DNA of 64,000 nt, taken from positions 124,001-188,000 of the forward strand of contig NZ_JAAATW010000001.1 in the NCBI RefSeq assembly GCF_009908315.1, in the 5' to 3' direction. The notes beneath the pieces were generated by a model. That model was given only the letters and a program-made list of their open reading frames with translations. It was not told the DNA's origin and did not search any database. Shown here piece after piece: positions 18,686 to 26,545 of the stretch (position 1 is the first letter of the stretch; every line of letters begins with the position of its first letter). Position numbers and translations under genes: made by a program. This DNA is from Paragemmobacter ruber (GTDB lineage: Bacteria > Pseudomonadota > Alphaproteobacteria > Rhodobacterales > Rhodobacteraceae).

Positions 18686-19244
18686 TCCCCACCCTTGGGC
18701 CGAACGGCTGGACAGCCTGCTTGATCAGGCGTGGTCGCGTCTGCTGCGCGGGGTGCATGACCGCCACGCCCCCACCCGGCACCCGACGCTGGCCACGCAG
18801 GCCCCCGACGGCTGGCCCGAAGCGCGCACCGTCGTGCTGCGCGCCGCCGACCGCACGGCAGGCACGCTCGACCTGCATACCGACCTGCGGTCGCCCAAGA
18901 TCGCCGCCCTCGCCGCCCTGCCCCGCGCGGCGCTGCATGTCTGGGATGCCTCGGCCCATCTGCAATTCCGCCTGCGGGTCGAGGTGGCGGTGCTGACCGG
19001 CCCCGACACCGCCGCCCTGTGGGATCGCGTCCCGCCCGCCTCGCGCATCAGCTACGGCACCCTGCCTCCCCCCGGCCAGCCCATCCCCGGCGCACTGGAC
19101 TACAGCACGCAGCCCGATCCCGACCGCTTCGCCGTGCTGCGCTGCCATCTGGTGGAGATGGACCTCCTCCATCTCGGCCCCCGCCATCGCCGCGCCCGCT
19201 TTTCCCGGGCCGACGGCTGGGCGGGCACATGGCTCGCCCCCTGA
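18675..19244 (+). CDS. Pyridoxamine 5'-phosphate oxidase-like FMN-binding protein
   Basis: 189 aa, ATG at 18675 inside the 3' end of the AttH-like gene. It belongs to the Alr4036-type PNPOx-like split-barrel family: HPTLATQAPDGWPEARTVVLR, LDLHTDLRSPKI, AALHVWDASAHLQFRLRV and a terminal RARFSRADGW. Members bind FMN or a related cofactor. Only some make pyridoxal phosphate, and this short form lacks the C-terminal PdxH dimerisation segment, so vitamin B6 synthesis should not be assumed. Its place at the end of the transporter operon gives no obvious metabolic clue. Confidence 0.85.
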   Translation: MTTDPHPWAERLDSLLDQAWSRLLRGVHDRHAPTRHPTLATQAPDGWPEARTVVLRAADRTAGTLDLHTDLRSPKIAALAALPRAALHVWDASAHLQFRLRVEVAVLTGPDTAALWDRVPPASRISYGTLPPPGQPIPGALDYSTQPDPDRFAVLRCHLVEMDLLHLGPRHRRARFSRADGWAGTWLAP

Positions 19245-19371
19245 CACCCGCCCCGCCCCGAAACTGACCGCGCGGCCGCAGTTTCTGTTGCCATCTCCCC
19301 TGACAGGCGACATCGTTAACCTAGTTTACCGGATTGAGAAGAAGCGCCCTCTTACCCAAGGAGCATTCTGC

Positions 19372-20835
19372 ATGTGCCTGTCCTGCGCCGAGGCGGTTGC
19401 CGCCGGTCACGCGCCGATCAACCCCTGCCTCTGCGGCGCGCCGGAAACGCAGGCCGCCATGCGGCGGCTCGAGGCCGATCTCGACCGCCGCCGCCTCTTG
19501 GGCGGGATGGCCGCCATCGTGGGCATGTTCGCAGGCTTCGGCCTTGCCCCCGGTGAATTGCGCGCCCAGACCGCAGGCCGCCCCACCGTGCTGACCAACC
19601 TGCGCTTCTTCGACGGGCGCACCCTGTCGATGCAGACCGGCCGCGACATCGTGATCGAGGGCGGCCGCATCACCGCCCTGCCCGCCACCGGCACAGGCCC
19701 TGCGGATGCGGATGTGATAGATTGCGGCGGCCGCGCCGTCACGCCGGGCCTTATTGATTGCCACTGGCATTCCACCCTTGTCGCGGTCAGCCAGATCGCC
19801 GCCGTCACGCAGGATATCGCCTGGGTCCACCTAATGGCCGGGCGCGAGGCAGGGGCCACCCTCCTGCGCGGCTTCACCACGGTGCGCGATACGGGCGGCC
19901 CGGCCTTCGGCCTGAAACAGGCCATAGATCAGGGGGCCGTCACCGGCCCGCGCATCTTCCCCTCGGGCGCGATGCTGTCGCAGACCTCGGGCCATGGCGA
20001 TTTTCGCCTCCTGAACGCGGTGCCGCGCATGCCGGGCGATCCGGCCGATTACACCGAACGCACCGGCGTTGCCGCCATTGCCGATGGCGTGGACGAGGTG
20101 CTGCGCCGCACCCGCGAACAGCTGATGAAAGGCGCGAGCCAGATCAAGATCATGGCCGGCGGCGGCGTCGCCTCGCCCTATGATCCGCTCGACACCACCC
20201 AGTACACGCTGGATGAGATGCGCGCGGCGGTGCAGGCCGCGGCGGATTGGGGCACCTATGTCTGCGCCCATGTCTACACGCCCACCGGCATCCAGCGCTG
20301 CATCGAGGCCGGGGTGAAATCCATCGAACACGGCCAGCTCGCCGATACCGCCACGATCCGCGCCATGGCCGCGGCCGGCGCCTGGTGGAGCATCCAGCCC
20401 TTCCTCGCCGACGAAGACGCAAACCAGTATTCCGACCCGCGCAGTCAGGCCAAGCAGCAGCAGGTCGCCGAAGGCACCGTCCGTGCCTTTCAGGAGGGCC
20501 GCGCCGAAGGCGTCAACATGGCCTTTGGCACCGATGTGCTGTTCAACCCCACGGGGGCCGCGACCCAGGGCCGCCAATTGGCCAAACTCACCCGCTTCAT
20601 GTCCCCGCTCGAGGCGCTGCGCATGGCCACCGGCGCGGCGGGCGATCTGCTGGCGCTGTCGGGCGAACGCGCGCCCTATCCCGGCCCGCTCGGCGTGATC
20701 ACCGAAGGCGCGCTCGCCGATCTTCTGGTCTGGGATGGTGATCCCGAAACCAGCCTCGATTTCATTGGAACCCCCGATACCAGCCTCCGCCTCGTGATGA
20801 AGGGCGGCCGCATCTTCAAGGACGCCCTCGCATGA
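19372..20835 (+). CDS. Exported metal-dependent amidohydrolase
   Basis: 487 aa from ATG at 19372, with AAGGAG upstream. The HxH metal motif of the amidohydrolase superfamily is in TPGLIDCHWHST; further metal-site elements are KIMAGGG, CAHVYT, SIEHGQ and FGTDVLF, and the C-terminus has the EGALADLLVWDGDP signature. The N-terminus is unusual: about 40 residues with four Cys (C2, C5, C20, C22), then an RRR-LLGG Tat-type motif and a hydrophobic stretch ending ELRAQTA, suggesting folded export. Relatives include imidazolonepropionase- and prolidase-like hydrolases; the substrate is unknown. The stop overlaps the next start by 4 bp. Confidence 0.85.
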   Translation: MCLSCAEAVAAGHAPINPCLCGAPETQAAMRRLEADLDRRRLLGGMAAIVGMFAGFGLAPGELRAQTAGRPTVLTNLRFFDGRTLSMQTGRDIVIEGGRITALPATGTGPADADVIDCGGRAVTPGLIDCHWHSTLVAVSQIAAVTQDIAWVHLMAGREAGATLLRGFTTVRDTGGPAFGLKQAIDQGAVTGPRIFPSGAMLSQTSGHGDFRLLNAVPRMPGDPADYTERTGVAAIADGVDEVLRRTREQLMKGASQIKIMAGGGVASPYDPLDTTQYTLDEMRAAVQAAADWGTYVCAHVYTPTGIQRCIEAGVKSIEHGQLADTATIRAMAAAGAWWSIQPFLADEDANQYSDPRSQAKQQQVAEGTVRAFQEGRAEGVNMAFGTDVLFNPTGAATQGRQLAKLTRFMSPLEALRMATGAAGDLLALSGERAPYPGPLGVITEGALADLLVWDGDPETSLDFIGTPDTSLRLVMKGGRIFKDALA

Positions 20836-21557
20836 TCCGCCGCCCCGCTACAGCCCTTCTCGCTGCCACCCTTGCCCTCGCCGCGCCCCCGGCGCTGGCG
20901 CAGGACTGGTCCGGTCAGGTCACCGTCTACGGCTGGGGCGCGGGTGTGGGGGGCGATTTCACCCCCTTCACCGGCGCGCCGACCCTGTCCTTCGACAAGT
21001 CGCTCTCTGACGTGCTCGAAGACCTCGACGCCGCCGTGTTCATCACCGGCCTCGCCCGGCGGGGCGATCTCGTGTTCTTCGGCGATCTGACCTACACCGC
21101 CTCGTCGCGCGCAGGCCTCGTCCCGCCCGGCATCCCTGCCGCGGGCGAGGTCAGCCTGCGCGCCCTCACCCTCGCCGGGGGCAAGCGCCTGCAGGCGGGC
21201 GGCGGCACCACGGTCGATGTTCTGGGCGGCCTGCGCGCCTGGAAGATCGACGGCGAGGTGACCTCCCCCGTCCTCAGCGTCGCCCCCTCGGCCAGCTTTG
21301 TGGACCCCATCCTCGCCCTGCGCGTGAACACCCCGCTCTCGGATCGCTGGTCGGTCCTGTCCTATGTTGATGTGGGCGGCCTTGGCGTGGGGTCCGATTT
21401 CACATGGCAGATCGCGGTGACCGCCAACTATCAGGCGCGCGACAACCTGTTCTTGTCGGCAGGCTGGCGGCATCTGGCGGTGGATTATTCCGACGGCGGC
21501 ACGGTCTTCGACGGCGCGCTGAGCGGCCCGATCCTCGGGCTGACCTACACCTTCTGA
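20832..21557 (+). CDS. Outer-membrane beta-barrel protein
   Basis: 241 aa. Signal peptide residues 1-23 (LALAAPPALAQ). The mature part alternates hydrophobic and polar residues as in 8-10 strand barrels, includes repeated G-x-Y/F strand ends, and finishes LGLTYTF with the terminal Phe used for BAM recognition. No enzymatic motif is visible. It is coupled (ATGA overlap) to the exported amidohydrolase, so it may help that enzyme's substrate cross the outer membrane, but this is inference from position only. Confidence 0.8.
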   Translation: MIRRPATALLAATLALAAPPALAQDWSGQVTVYGWGAGVGGDFTPFTGAPTLSFDKSLSDVLEDLDAAVFITGLARRGDLVFFGDLTYTASSRAGLVPPGIPAAGEVSLRALTLAGGKRLQAGGGTTVDVLGGLRAWKIDGEVTSPVLSVAPSASFVDPILALRVNTPLSDRWSVLSYVDVGGLGVGSDFTWQIAVTANYQARDNLFLSAGWRHLAVDYSDGGTVFDGALSGPILGLTYTF

Positions 21558-21690
21558 CCGGGGGACCGGCGGATCGGCGCTGGTGCCGCCCCCCCGGCCC
21601 GCAATTTGCGGGCCGCGGGTCTGTCCACCATTGTCTGCGGGCCGAACAGGCCGCACTATGCGCAAAACGCAGACAGAGGTGAGCAGACCC

Positions 21691-22830
21691 ATGCAGATCA
21701 ACCGCCGCCAATTCGCGCTGGCCTTCTCCGCCCTTGGCCTTTCGGCCTGCATGCCCAGCCTGCCCAGCGGCAGCGGCATGTCTGCCGACCTGCCCGCCGA
21801 TTTGCGCCCTGTCCCCAACGCCGCCTATGATGCCTGGGTGCAGGCCTTCCAGTCGCGCGCCGCCGGTCAGGGCATCTCGCCCTCCACCCTGTCACTGGCC
21901 TTCCGCAATACGGGCTATCTGCCCGGCGTCGTCACCCGCGACCGCAACCAGACCGAAACCTCCCGCAGCCTCGAAGATTACCTCTCCATCGCCGTCTCCG
22001 ACGAACGCGTGGCCAAAGGCCGCGCCGCCTTCGCGCAATATCGCGGCACCCTCGCCACGCTTGAGGATCGCTACGGCGTGGATGCCGAAATTATCACCGC
22101 GATCTGGGGGCTCGAAAGTTTTTACGGCGAACGGCGCGGGAATGTCCCCGTCATCTCGGCGCTGTCGACACTGGCCTATGACGGGCGGCGCGGGGCCTTT
22201 TTCGAACAGCAACTGATCGCCGCCCTGCGCATCCTGCAGAATGGCGACATCACGGTGGACCGCATGACCGGCAGCTGGGCCGGGGCCATGGGCCATACCC
22301 AGTTCATCCCCACCTCCTATCTGGAGTTTGCCGTCGATTTCACCGGCGACGGGCGGCGCGACATCTGGTCCGACGATCCGACCGATGCGCTGGCCTCCGC
22401 CGCCGCCTATCTGCAACGCAACGGCTGGACCCGCGGCCTGTCCTGGGGCGGCGAGGTGGGCAGCAGCGCGCCGGCCGGCGCGGTGATCCAGCCGCAACCG
22501 GGCGGCCCCCGCTTCGCCACCACCGCCAATTTCCGCGTCATCAAGCGCTACAACAACTCCGATGCCTATGCGATCGGCGTGGGCCATTTGGCCGACCGGA
22601 TCGGCGGCGCGGGCCCCCTCCAGACCGCCTTCCCCCCCGATGCCAACGGCCTGACCAAGGCCGACCGCATCACCCTGCAACAGCGCCTCACCGCGCGGGG
22701 GTTTGACACGCAAGGCAGCGATGGCGTGATCGGCAAGAACACCGAAACCGCGATCCGCGCCTATCAGGCGGCGCAGGGCCTGCCCGTGACCGGCACCCCC
22801 TCGCCTGCGCTGCTGCAGATGCTGCGCTGA
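21691..22830 (+). CDS. MltB-type lytic murein transglycosylase lipoprotein
   Basis: 379 aa from ATG at 21691. The N-terminus combines a twin-arginine motif (NRRQFALAFS) and a lipobox (LSAC), so the mature protein is probably an outer-membrane lipoprotein. The SLT/MltB catalytic region spans ~residues 45-290: catalytic Glu in AIWGLESFYG near residue 144, then AGAMGHTQFIPTSY, and a DDPTDALASAAAYL segment. A C-terminal peptidoglycan-binding domain occupies ~residues 320-379. It cleaves glycan strands to give 1,6-anhydro-MurNAc ends. It is transcribed separately from the upstream barrel gene after a 133-bp gap. Confidence 0.92.
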   Translation: MQINRRQFALAFSALGLSACMPSLPSGSGMSADLPADLRPVPNAAYDAWVQAFQSRAAGQGISPSTLSLAFRNTGYLPGVVTRDRNQTETSRSLEDYLSIAVSDERVAKGRAAFAQYRGTLATLEDRYGVDAEIITAIWGLESFYGERRGNVPVISALSTLAYDGRRGAFFEQQLIAALRILQNGDITVDRMTGSWAGAMGHTQFIPTSYLEFAVDFTGDGRRDIWSDDPTDALASAAAYLQRNGWTRGLSWGGEVGSSAPAGAVIQPQPGGPRFATTANFRVIKRYNNSDAYAIGVGHLADRIGGAGPLQTAFPPDANGLTKADRITLQQRLTARGFDTQGSDGVIGKNTETAIRAYQAAQGLPVTGTPSPALLQMLR

Positions 22831-22848
22831 CCACGGGCGGCGGGCACA

Positions 22849-22869
22849 GACGGGCCGCGCAGGCCCGTC
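22849..22869. terminator. Hairpin between convergent mltB-type and lysR genes
   Basis: An 8-bp GC stem (GACGGGCC / GGCCCGTC) with a 5-nt loop lies in the 37-bp convergent gap and overlaps the LysR stop codon. It could end transcription from either side. There is no clear T-run, so intrinsic termination is uncertain. Confidence 0.5.
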
Positions 22870-23797
22870 AGGCCACCACGAACTCTTCCACCAGCGCCTG
22901 CAAAAACCGCTCTGCCGATGGCGCCAGCGTGCGCGATCGGCGGCGGCACAGGCACATCCGGGTGGATGTGCTGTCCAACCCCTCGATCTCGATGGGCAAG
23001 AGATCGCCGTCGCGATCCTCGTCCCAGATCGCCACCTCTGGCATCACCGCCACCCCGATCCCCGACCGGGCATAGGCCTTCAGCGCCGGGATGGAATTGG
23101 CCGTCATCTGGGGCGTGCTGTCCCGGTTCTGGCTGGGCACCACCGTGTCAAACGTCACGCGGCTGGTGTAACTTGGCGGCATCGCGGCATAGGGACCGGC
23201 CATCAGGTCCGCCATCGTGATGGATGACGCCCCGGCCAGCGGATGCGCCGGGCTCACCACCCCCACGATACGGTTGCGTCGCTCGGCCACGATCTCGATA
23301 TCCGGGTGGTCCGGCGCCGTCACGACCAGCGCGAAATCCGCCAGATCATGCACCAGCGCCCGTTCCGCCTGCCGCCCCGCGGCGATGTGCAGATGGGTTT
23401 TCAGATGCGGATAGGTCCGCGCCAGCCGGATCAGGCAGGGCATCAGGAACCGCTCGACCAGCGATTGCGACACATGGATGCGCACGGTGCCATGCCCGAC
23501 CTGCTCCACCTCGTCGATATCGGCGGCCAGCCGCTCCATCCGCTGGATGATCTGGCGCGCCGCCTCCACCACCAGCTTGCCCGTCGGCGTCGGCCGCATC
23601 CCGCGCGAATGTCGCTCGAACAGCGTGACGCCCAGCTCATGCTCCAGGAGCGCGATCTTCCGGCTCAGGCTTGAGGCGGTCAGATTGACGATCTCGGCCG
23701 TGGCCAGCGTCGATCCGGTTTCGGCAATCAGCACGACATAGCGCAAAACTTCCAGAGGCAAGCGCGGCAGCGCACCAACAATCTTTGACCGTCCCAT
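22868..23797 (-). CDS. LysR-family transcriptional regulator
   Basis: 309 aa from ATG at 23797, preceded by GGAGGGG. The long upstream in-frame extension has no coding character. The N-terminal LysR helix-turn-helix is clear (STLATAEIVNLTASSLSRKI, then LEHELGVTLFERHSRGMRPT). The C-terminal effector domain is substrate-binding-like. It diverges from the decarboxylase-like and tctCBA genes across a 156-bp region holding two small dyads, so it most likely activates that operon in response to the imported carboxylate. The inducer is unknown. Confidence 0.9.
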   Translation of the reverse strand: MGRSKIVGALPRLPLEVLRYVVLIAETGSTLATAEIVNLTASSLSRKIALLEHELGVTLFERHSRGMRPTPTGKLVVEAARQIIQRMERLAADIDEVEQVGHGTVRIHVSQSLVERFLMPCLIRLARTYPHLKTHLHIAAGRQAERALVHDLADFALVVTAPDHPDIEIVAERRNRIVGVVSPAHPLAGASSITMADLMAGPYAAMPPSYTSRVTFDTVVPSQNRDSTPQMTANSIPALKAYARSGIGVAVMPEVAIWDEDRDGDLLPIEIEGLDSTSTRMCLCRRRSRTLAPSAERFLQALVEEFVVA

Positions 23798-23849
23798 CAC
23801 CGCCCCTCCAGACACCTGCGCTTCACGCTTTGCAGGATATGCACAACAG

Positions 23850-23924
23850 CTGTCAACATTCACTGATTGTCGACAGCCCACCCCCGCCCCAGATTGCACC
23901 CCCGTGGCACAGGGACATTGTGCC
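23850..23924. promoter_or_regulatory. Candidate LysR operator region (two small dyads)
   Basis: In the divergent gap, CTGTC at 23850 and GACAG at 23872 form a spaced dyad with a TGTC-rich interior. GGCACA at 23906 and TGTGCC at 23919 form a second. The placement between the regulator and its probable target suits a LysR operator; no experimentally known motif was matched. Confidence 0.4.
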
Positions 23925-23953
23925 GCATCGACAGTCCAGGGAATTATCCACGC

Positions 23954-25009
23954 ATGACCTCTTCGCCGTCCGACCTTTCCTTTGATGCGGCACATCGCGA
24001 TGCCGTCCAGCCGGGCGTGGCGCGGACACGGATCACCGTGGCCACCTGGGATCATGACCGCGCCGTTCCGGTGCTCAAGGGCGATGTCCCCGTTCCCGGT
24101 TTCGTGGTGGAACCGCATGTCCTGCCCACCACCCAGCTTTTCCCCATCGCGGTGAACGAGGCGCGCTTCGACGTGACCGAACTGTCGCTGTCCAGCTACA
24201 TGCTGCAGGTGTCGCGCGGCACCTGCGCCTATACCGCCATCCCGGTCTATCTGGCCCGCGCCTTCCGCCATAACGGCTTTTTCACCCGCGCGGGCAGCGG
24301 CATCCGCACGCTCGCCGATCTGAAAGGCCGCACCGTGGGCGTGCCGGAATACCAGATGACGGCGGCGCTGTGGATGCGTGGCATCCTCAAGGATGACCAC
24401 GGCATCGACGCCACCGATCTGACATGGCGCACCGGCGCGCTGGATCAGGGCATCCGCAACGAACGGCTGGAACTTGACGCCCCGCCCAACCTGTCGATCA
24501 CCCCCATCGCCGCGGGCGAGACGCTGCAAGACCTGCTCCTGTCCGGGCAGGTGGATGCGCTTCTCGCGCCCAACCCGCCCCGCGCCTTCCGCGATGGCGA
24601 TCCTCGCATCGTCCGCATCCTGCCCGATTTCCCCCGCGCAGAAGAGGATTACCACCGCCGCACGGGGTTCTTCCCGATCATGCACCTGATCGCGGTCAAG
24701 AAAGACCTCGTCGCCGCCCATCCCGGCCTTCCGCGCGCGCTGTTCGATGCCTTCAGCGCGGCGCGCGACATCGCGCTCACCCGGCTCGAAGATGTCTGGC
24801 TCGGCTCGGCCAACCGTCTCAGCCTGCCATGGCTCAACGCCGCGATGGAACGCACGCGCGGCGCCATGGGCCGCCACTACTGGCCCTACGGCTTTCGCGC
24901 GGCGCGGGCGGAACTGGAAACCGCCTGCCGCTATTCCGTCGAACAGCACCTGTCGCGCCGCGCGCTGACCCCGGAGGAGCTTTTCTACCCAGACTTACTG
25001 GATACCTGA
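23954..25009 (+). CDS. 4,5-dihydroxyphthalate decarboxylase-like / substrate-binding-fold protein
   Basis: 351 aa from ATG at 23954, without a signal peptide, so cytoplasmic. It resembles Pht5/PhtD-type 4,5-dihydroxyphthalate decarboxylases, which use a periplasmic-binding-protein type 2 fold: ITVATWDHDRAVPVLKG at the N-terminus, FDVTELSLSSYML, LADLKGRTVGVPEYQMTA, LLAPNPPRAF, and a C-terminal YFW-rich tail ending EELFYPDLL. It heads the tctCBA operon. An enzyme acting on the acid brought in by Tct is the simplest reading; a cytoplasmic binding protein is the alternative. The exact substrate is not evident. Confidence 0.72.
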   Translation: MTSSPSDLSFDAAHRDAVQPGVARTRITVATWDHDRAVPVLKGDVPVPGFVVEPHVLPTTQLFPIAVNEARFDVTELSLSSYMLQVSRGTCAYTAIPVYLARAFRHNGFFTRAGSGIRTLADLKGRTVGVPEYQMTAALWMRGILKDDHGIDATDLTWRTGALDQGIRNERLELDAPPNLSITPIAAGETLQDLLLSGQVDALLAPNPPRAFRDGDPRIVRILPDFPRAEEDYHRRTGFFPIMHLIAVKKDLVAAHPGLPRALFDAFSAARDIALTRLEDVWLGSANRLSLPWLNAAMERTRGAMGRHYWPYGFRAARAELETACRYSVEQHLSRRALTPEELFYPDLLDT

Positions 25010-25068
25010 CCGGGCGCCCCCGGGGCGCCCGCCACACCTGAACCTGCAATCTTTGGGAGGAGATGCCG

Positions 25069-26040
25069 ATGAACATGAAACTGAACTTGGGTGCCGTGCT
25101 GGCCCTCGGGCTGACCTGCACGACCGCGTTCGCACAAGAGATGCGCGCGCCGGAAGGCCCGATCGAATTCACCGTGGGCTCTGCCGCGGGCGGCACGCCC
25201 GATGTGATCATGCGCACCATCGCGCAGATCATGAACGAGGAAGGGATCGTCGAGAACCCGATCGTCATCCAGAACCGCAGCGGCGCGGGCCATTCCAACG
25301 CCTATAACCACGTCCTCGGCCTGCCGGGGGATGAGAACACGCTGCTCACCCTCGCCTCGCCGGTCTTCACCACGCCCATCGTGCAGGGCACGCCCTCGGT
25401 GATCGACCAGATCACGCCCATCGCGGGCTTCGTGCAGTCCGAACTGATGCTGCTCACCACGCCCACCAGCGAATGGACCGGCATCCAGGACATGGTCGCC
25501 GCCGCGCAAGCCAACCCCGGCGCGGTGCGTGTCGCAGGCGGCGCCTCGGGCGGCAATGACCACATCGCCACCGGCCTTGTGGAAAAGGCCGCGGGCATCA
25601 CGCTGACCTACATCCCGCATGAAAGCGGCGGCGCGGCCCGCGCCACCTTCCTCGGCGGCAATGTGGAGTTGCACTTCGCCACGCTTGCCGAAGGCATGGA
25701 ACAGATCGCCGCGGGCACCGCCAAACCGCTGGGCCTTCTGTCGGCCGCGCGCCGCACCGAGGCGGGCGTCGCTGACATCCCCACCCTGCAGGAACAGGGC
25801 GTCGATGTCGTCTATACCCAGTTCTGGGGCGTGGGCGGCCCGCCGCAGATGGACCCGGCGCTGGCCGCGTGGTGGGCGGACAAGTTCCGTCAGGCCACCG
25901 AAACCCAAACCTGGAAGGATGGTCTGGCCGCGAACATGCAACTCGGCAACTTCTACGCGCTGGACGAGGCCAAGACCTATTTCGCCGCGGAACAGGATAC
26001 CTTCCGCGCTGTCCTCACCCAGATCGGGCTGGCCAAGTAA
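25069..26040 (+). CDS. tctC: Tripartite tricarboxylate transporter substrate-binding protein
   Basis: 323 aa from ATG at 25069, chosen because GGGAGGAG ends 6 bp before it; the ATG at 25063 is too close to that site. Signal peptide residues ~1-22 (TTAFAQ). Bug/TctC family features are FTVGSAAGGTPDVIMR, a VIQNRSGAGHSNAY loop, GGASGGNDHIA and YIPHESGGAARATFLGGNVE. It is a periplasmic binding protein for an organic acid, probably aromatic or tricarboxylic. First transporter gene of tctCBA; the decarboxylase-like gene upstream supports an aromatic acid. Confidence 0.9.
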   Translation: MNMKLNLGAVLALGLTCTTAFAQEMRAPEGPIEFTVGSAAGGTPDVIMRTIAQIMNEEGIVENPIVIQNRSGAGHSNAYNHVLGLPGDENTLLTLASPVFTTPIVQGTPSVIDQITPIAGFVQSELMLLTTPTSEWTGIQDMVAAAQANPGAVRVAGGASGGNDHIATGLVEKAAGITLTYIPHESGGAARATFLGGNVELHFATLAEGMEQIAAGTAKPLGLLSAARRTEAGVADIPTLQEQGVDVVYTQFWGVGGPPQMDPALAAWWADKFRQATETQTWKDGLAANMQLGNFYALDEAKTYFAAEQDTFRAVLTQIGLAK

Positions 26041-26067
26041 GGCCGCGGCACGGAAAGCGAGGCAATC

Positions 26068-26520
26068 ATGATGCGGTTTCTGCAAGCCGTTCCCGCCCTC
26101 TTCATGATCTGCCTCGCGGCTGGCGTGATGATCGGGACAGCGGGGCTTGCATTCTGGGATGGGTTCACCCCCGGGGCGCGCTTCTTTCCCGGTCTCCTCT
26201 CGGCGGCGGCGGTGATCCTGTCACTGGCGCTGCTCCTCACCCTGCAGCGCGGCACGGATGCGGGGCGGCCCGAACTGCCAGATGCCCCCGGCGCGCGGCG
26301 CGTGCTGGCGGCGATGGCGGGGCTGGTGACGCTGGCGCTCCTGATCCCGGTGATCGGCCTTCTGCCCGCGGCGGGGCTGTTCATGCTCTTCCTGCTCCTT
26401 GTCGTGCTGCGGGCGGCGCTCCTGCCCTCGCTCCTGACCACCGCGATCCTCCTTGTCGGGGTCGAGGTGATCTTCGTGCGCTGGCTGGCCGTGCCGCTGC
26501 CCGCACCGCTCTTCCAATGA
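26068..26520 (+). CDS. tctB: Tripartite tricarboxylate transporter small membrane subunit
   Basis: 150 aa with four predicted membrane helices (about residues 5-27, 40-55, 78-100, and a split region 103-140). Size, topology and position between tctC and tctA identify TctB, whose sequence is poorly conserved. FWDGFTPGARFFP in the first loop is typical. It forms the inner-membrane complex with TctA. It starts 27 bp after tctC; tctA follows 25 bp later. Confidence 0.88.
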   Translation: MMRFLQAVPALFMICLAAGVMIGTAGLAFWDGFTPGARFFPGLLSAAAVILSLALLLTLQRGTDAGRPELPDAPGARRVLAAMAGLVTLALLIPVIGLLPAAGLFMLFLLLVVLRAALLPSLLTTAILLVGVEVIFVRWLAVPLPAPLFQ

Positions 26521-26545
26521 TCCAGACACCCCGGGAATACCAAGA

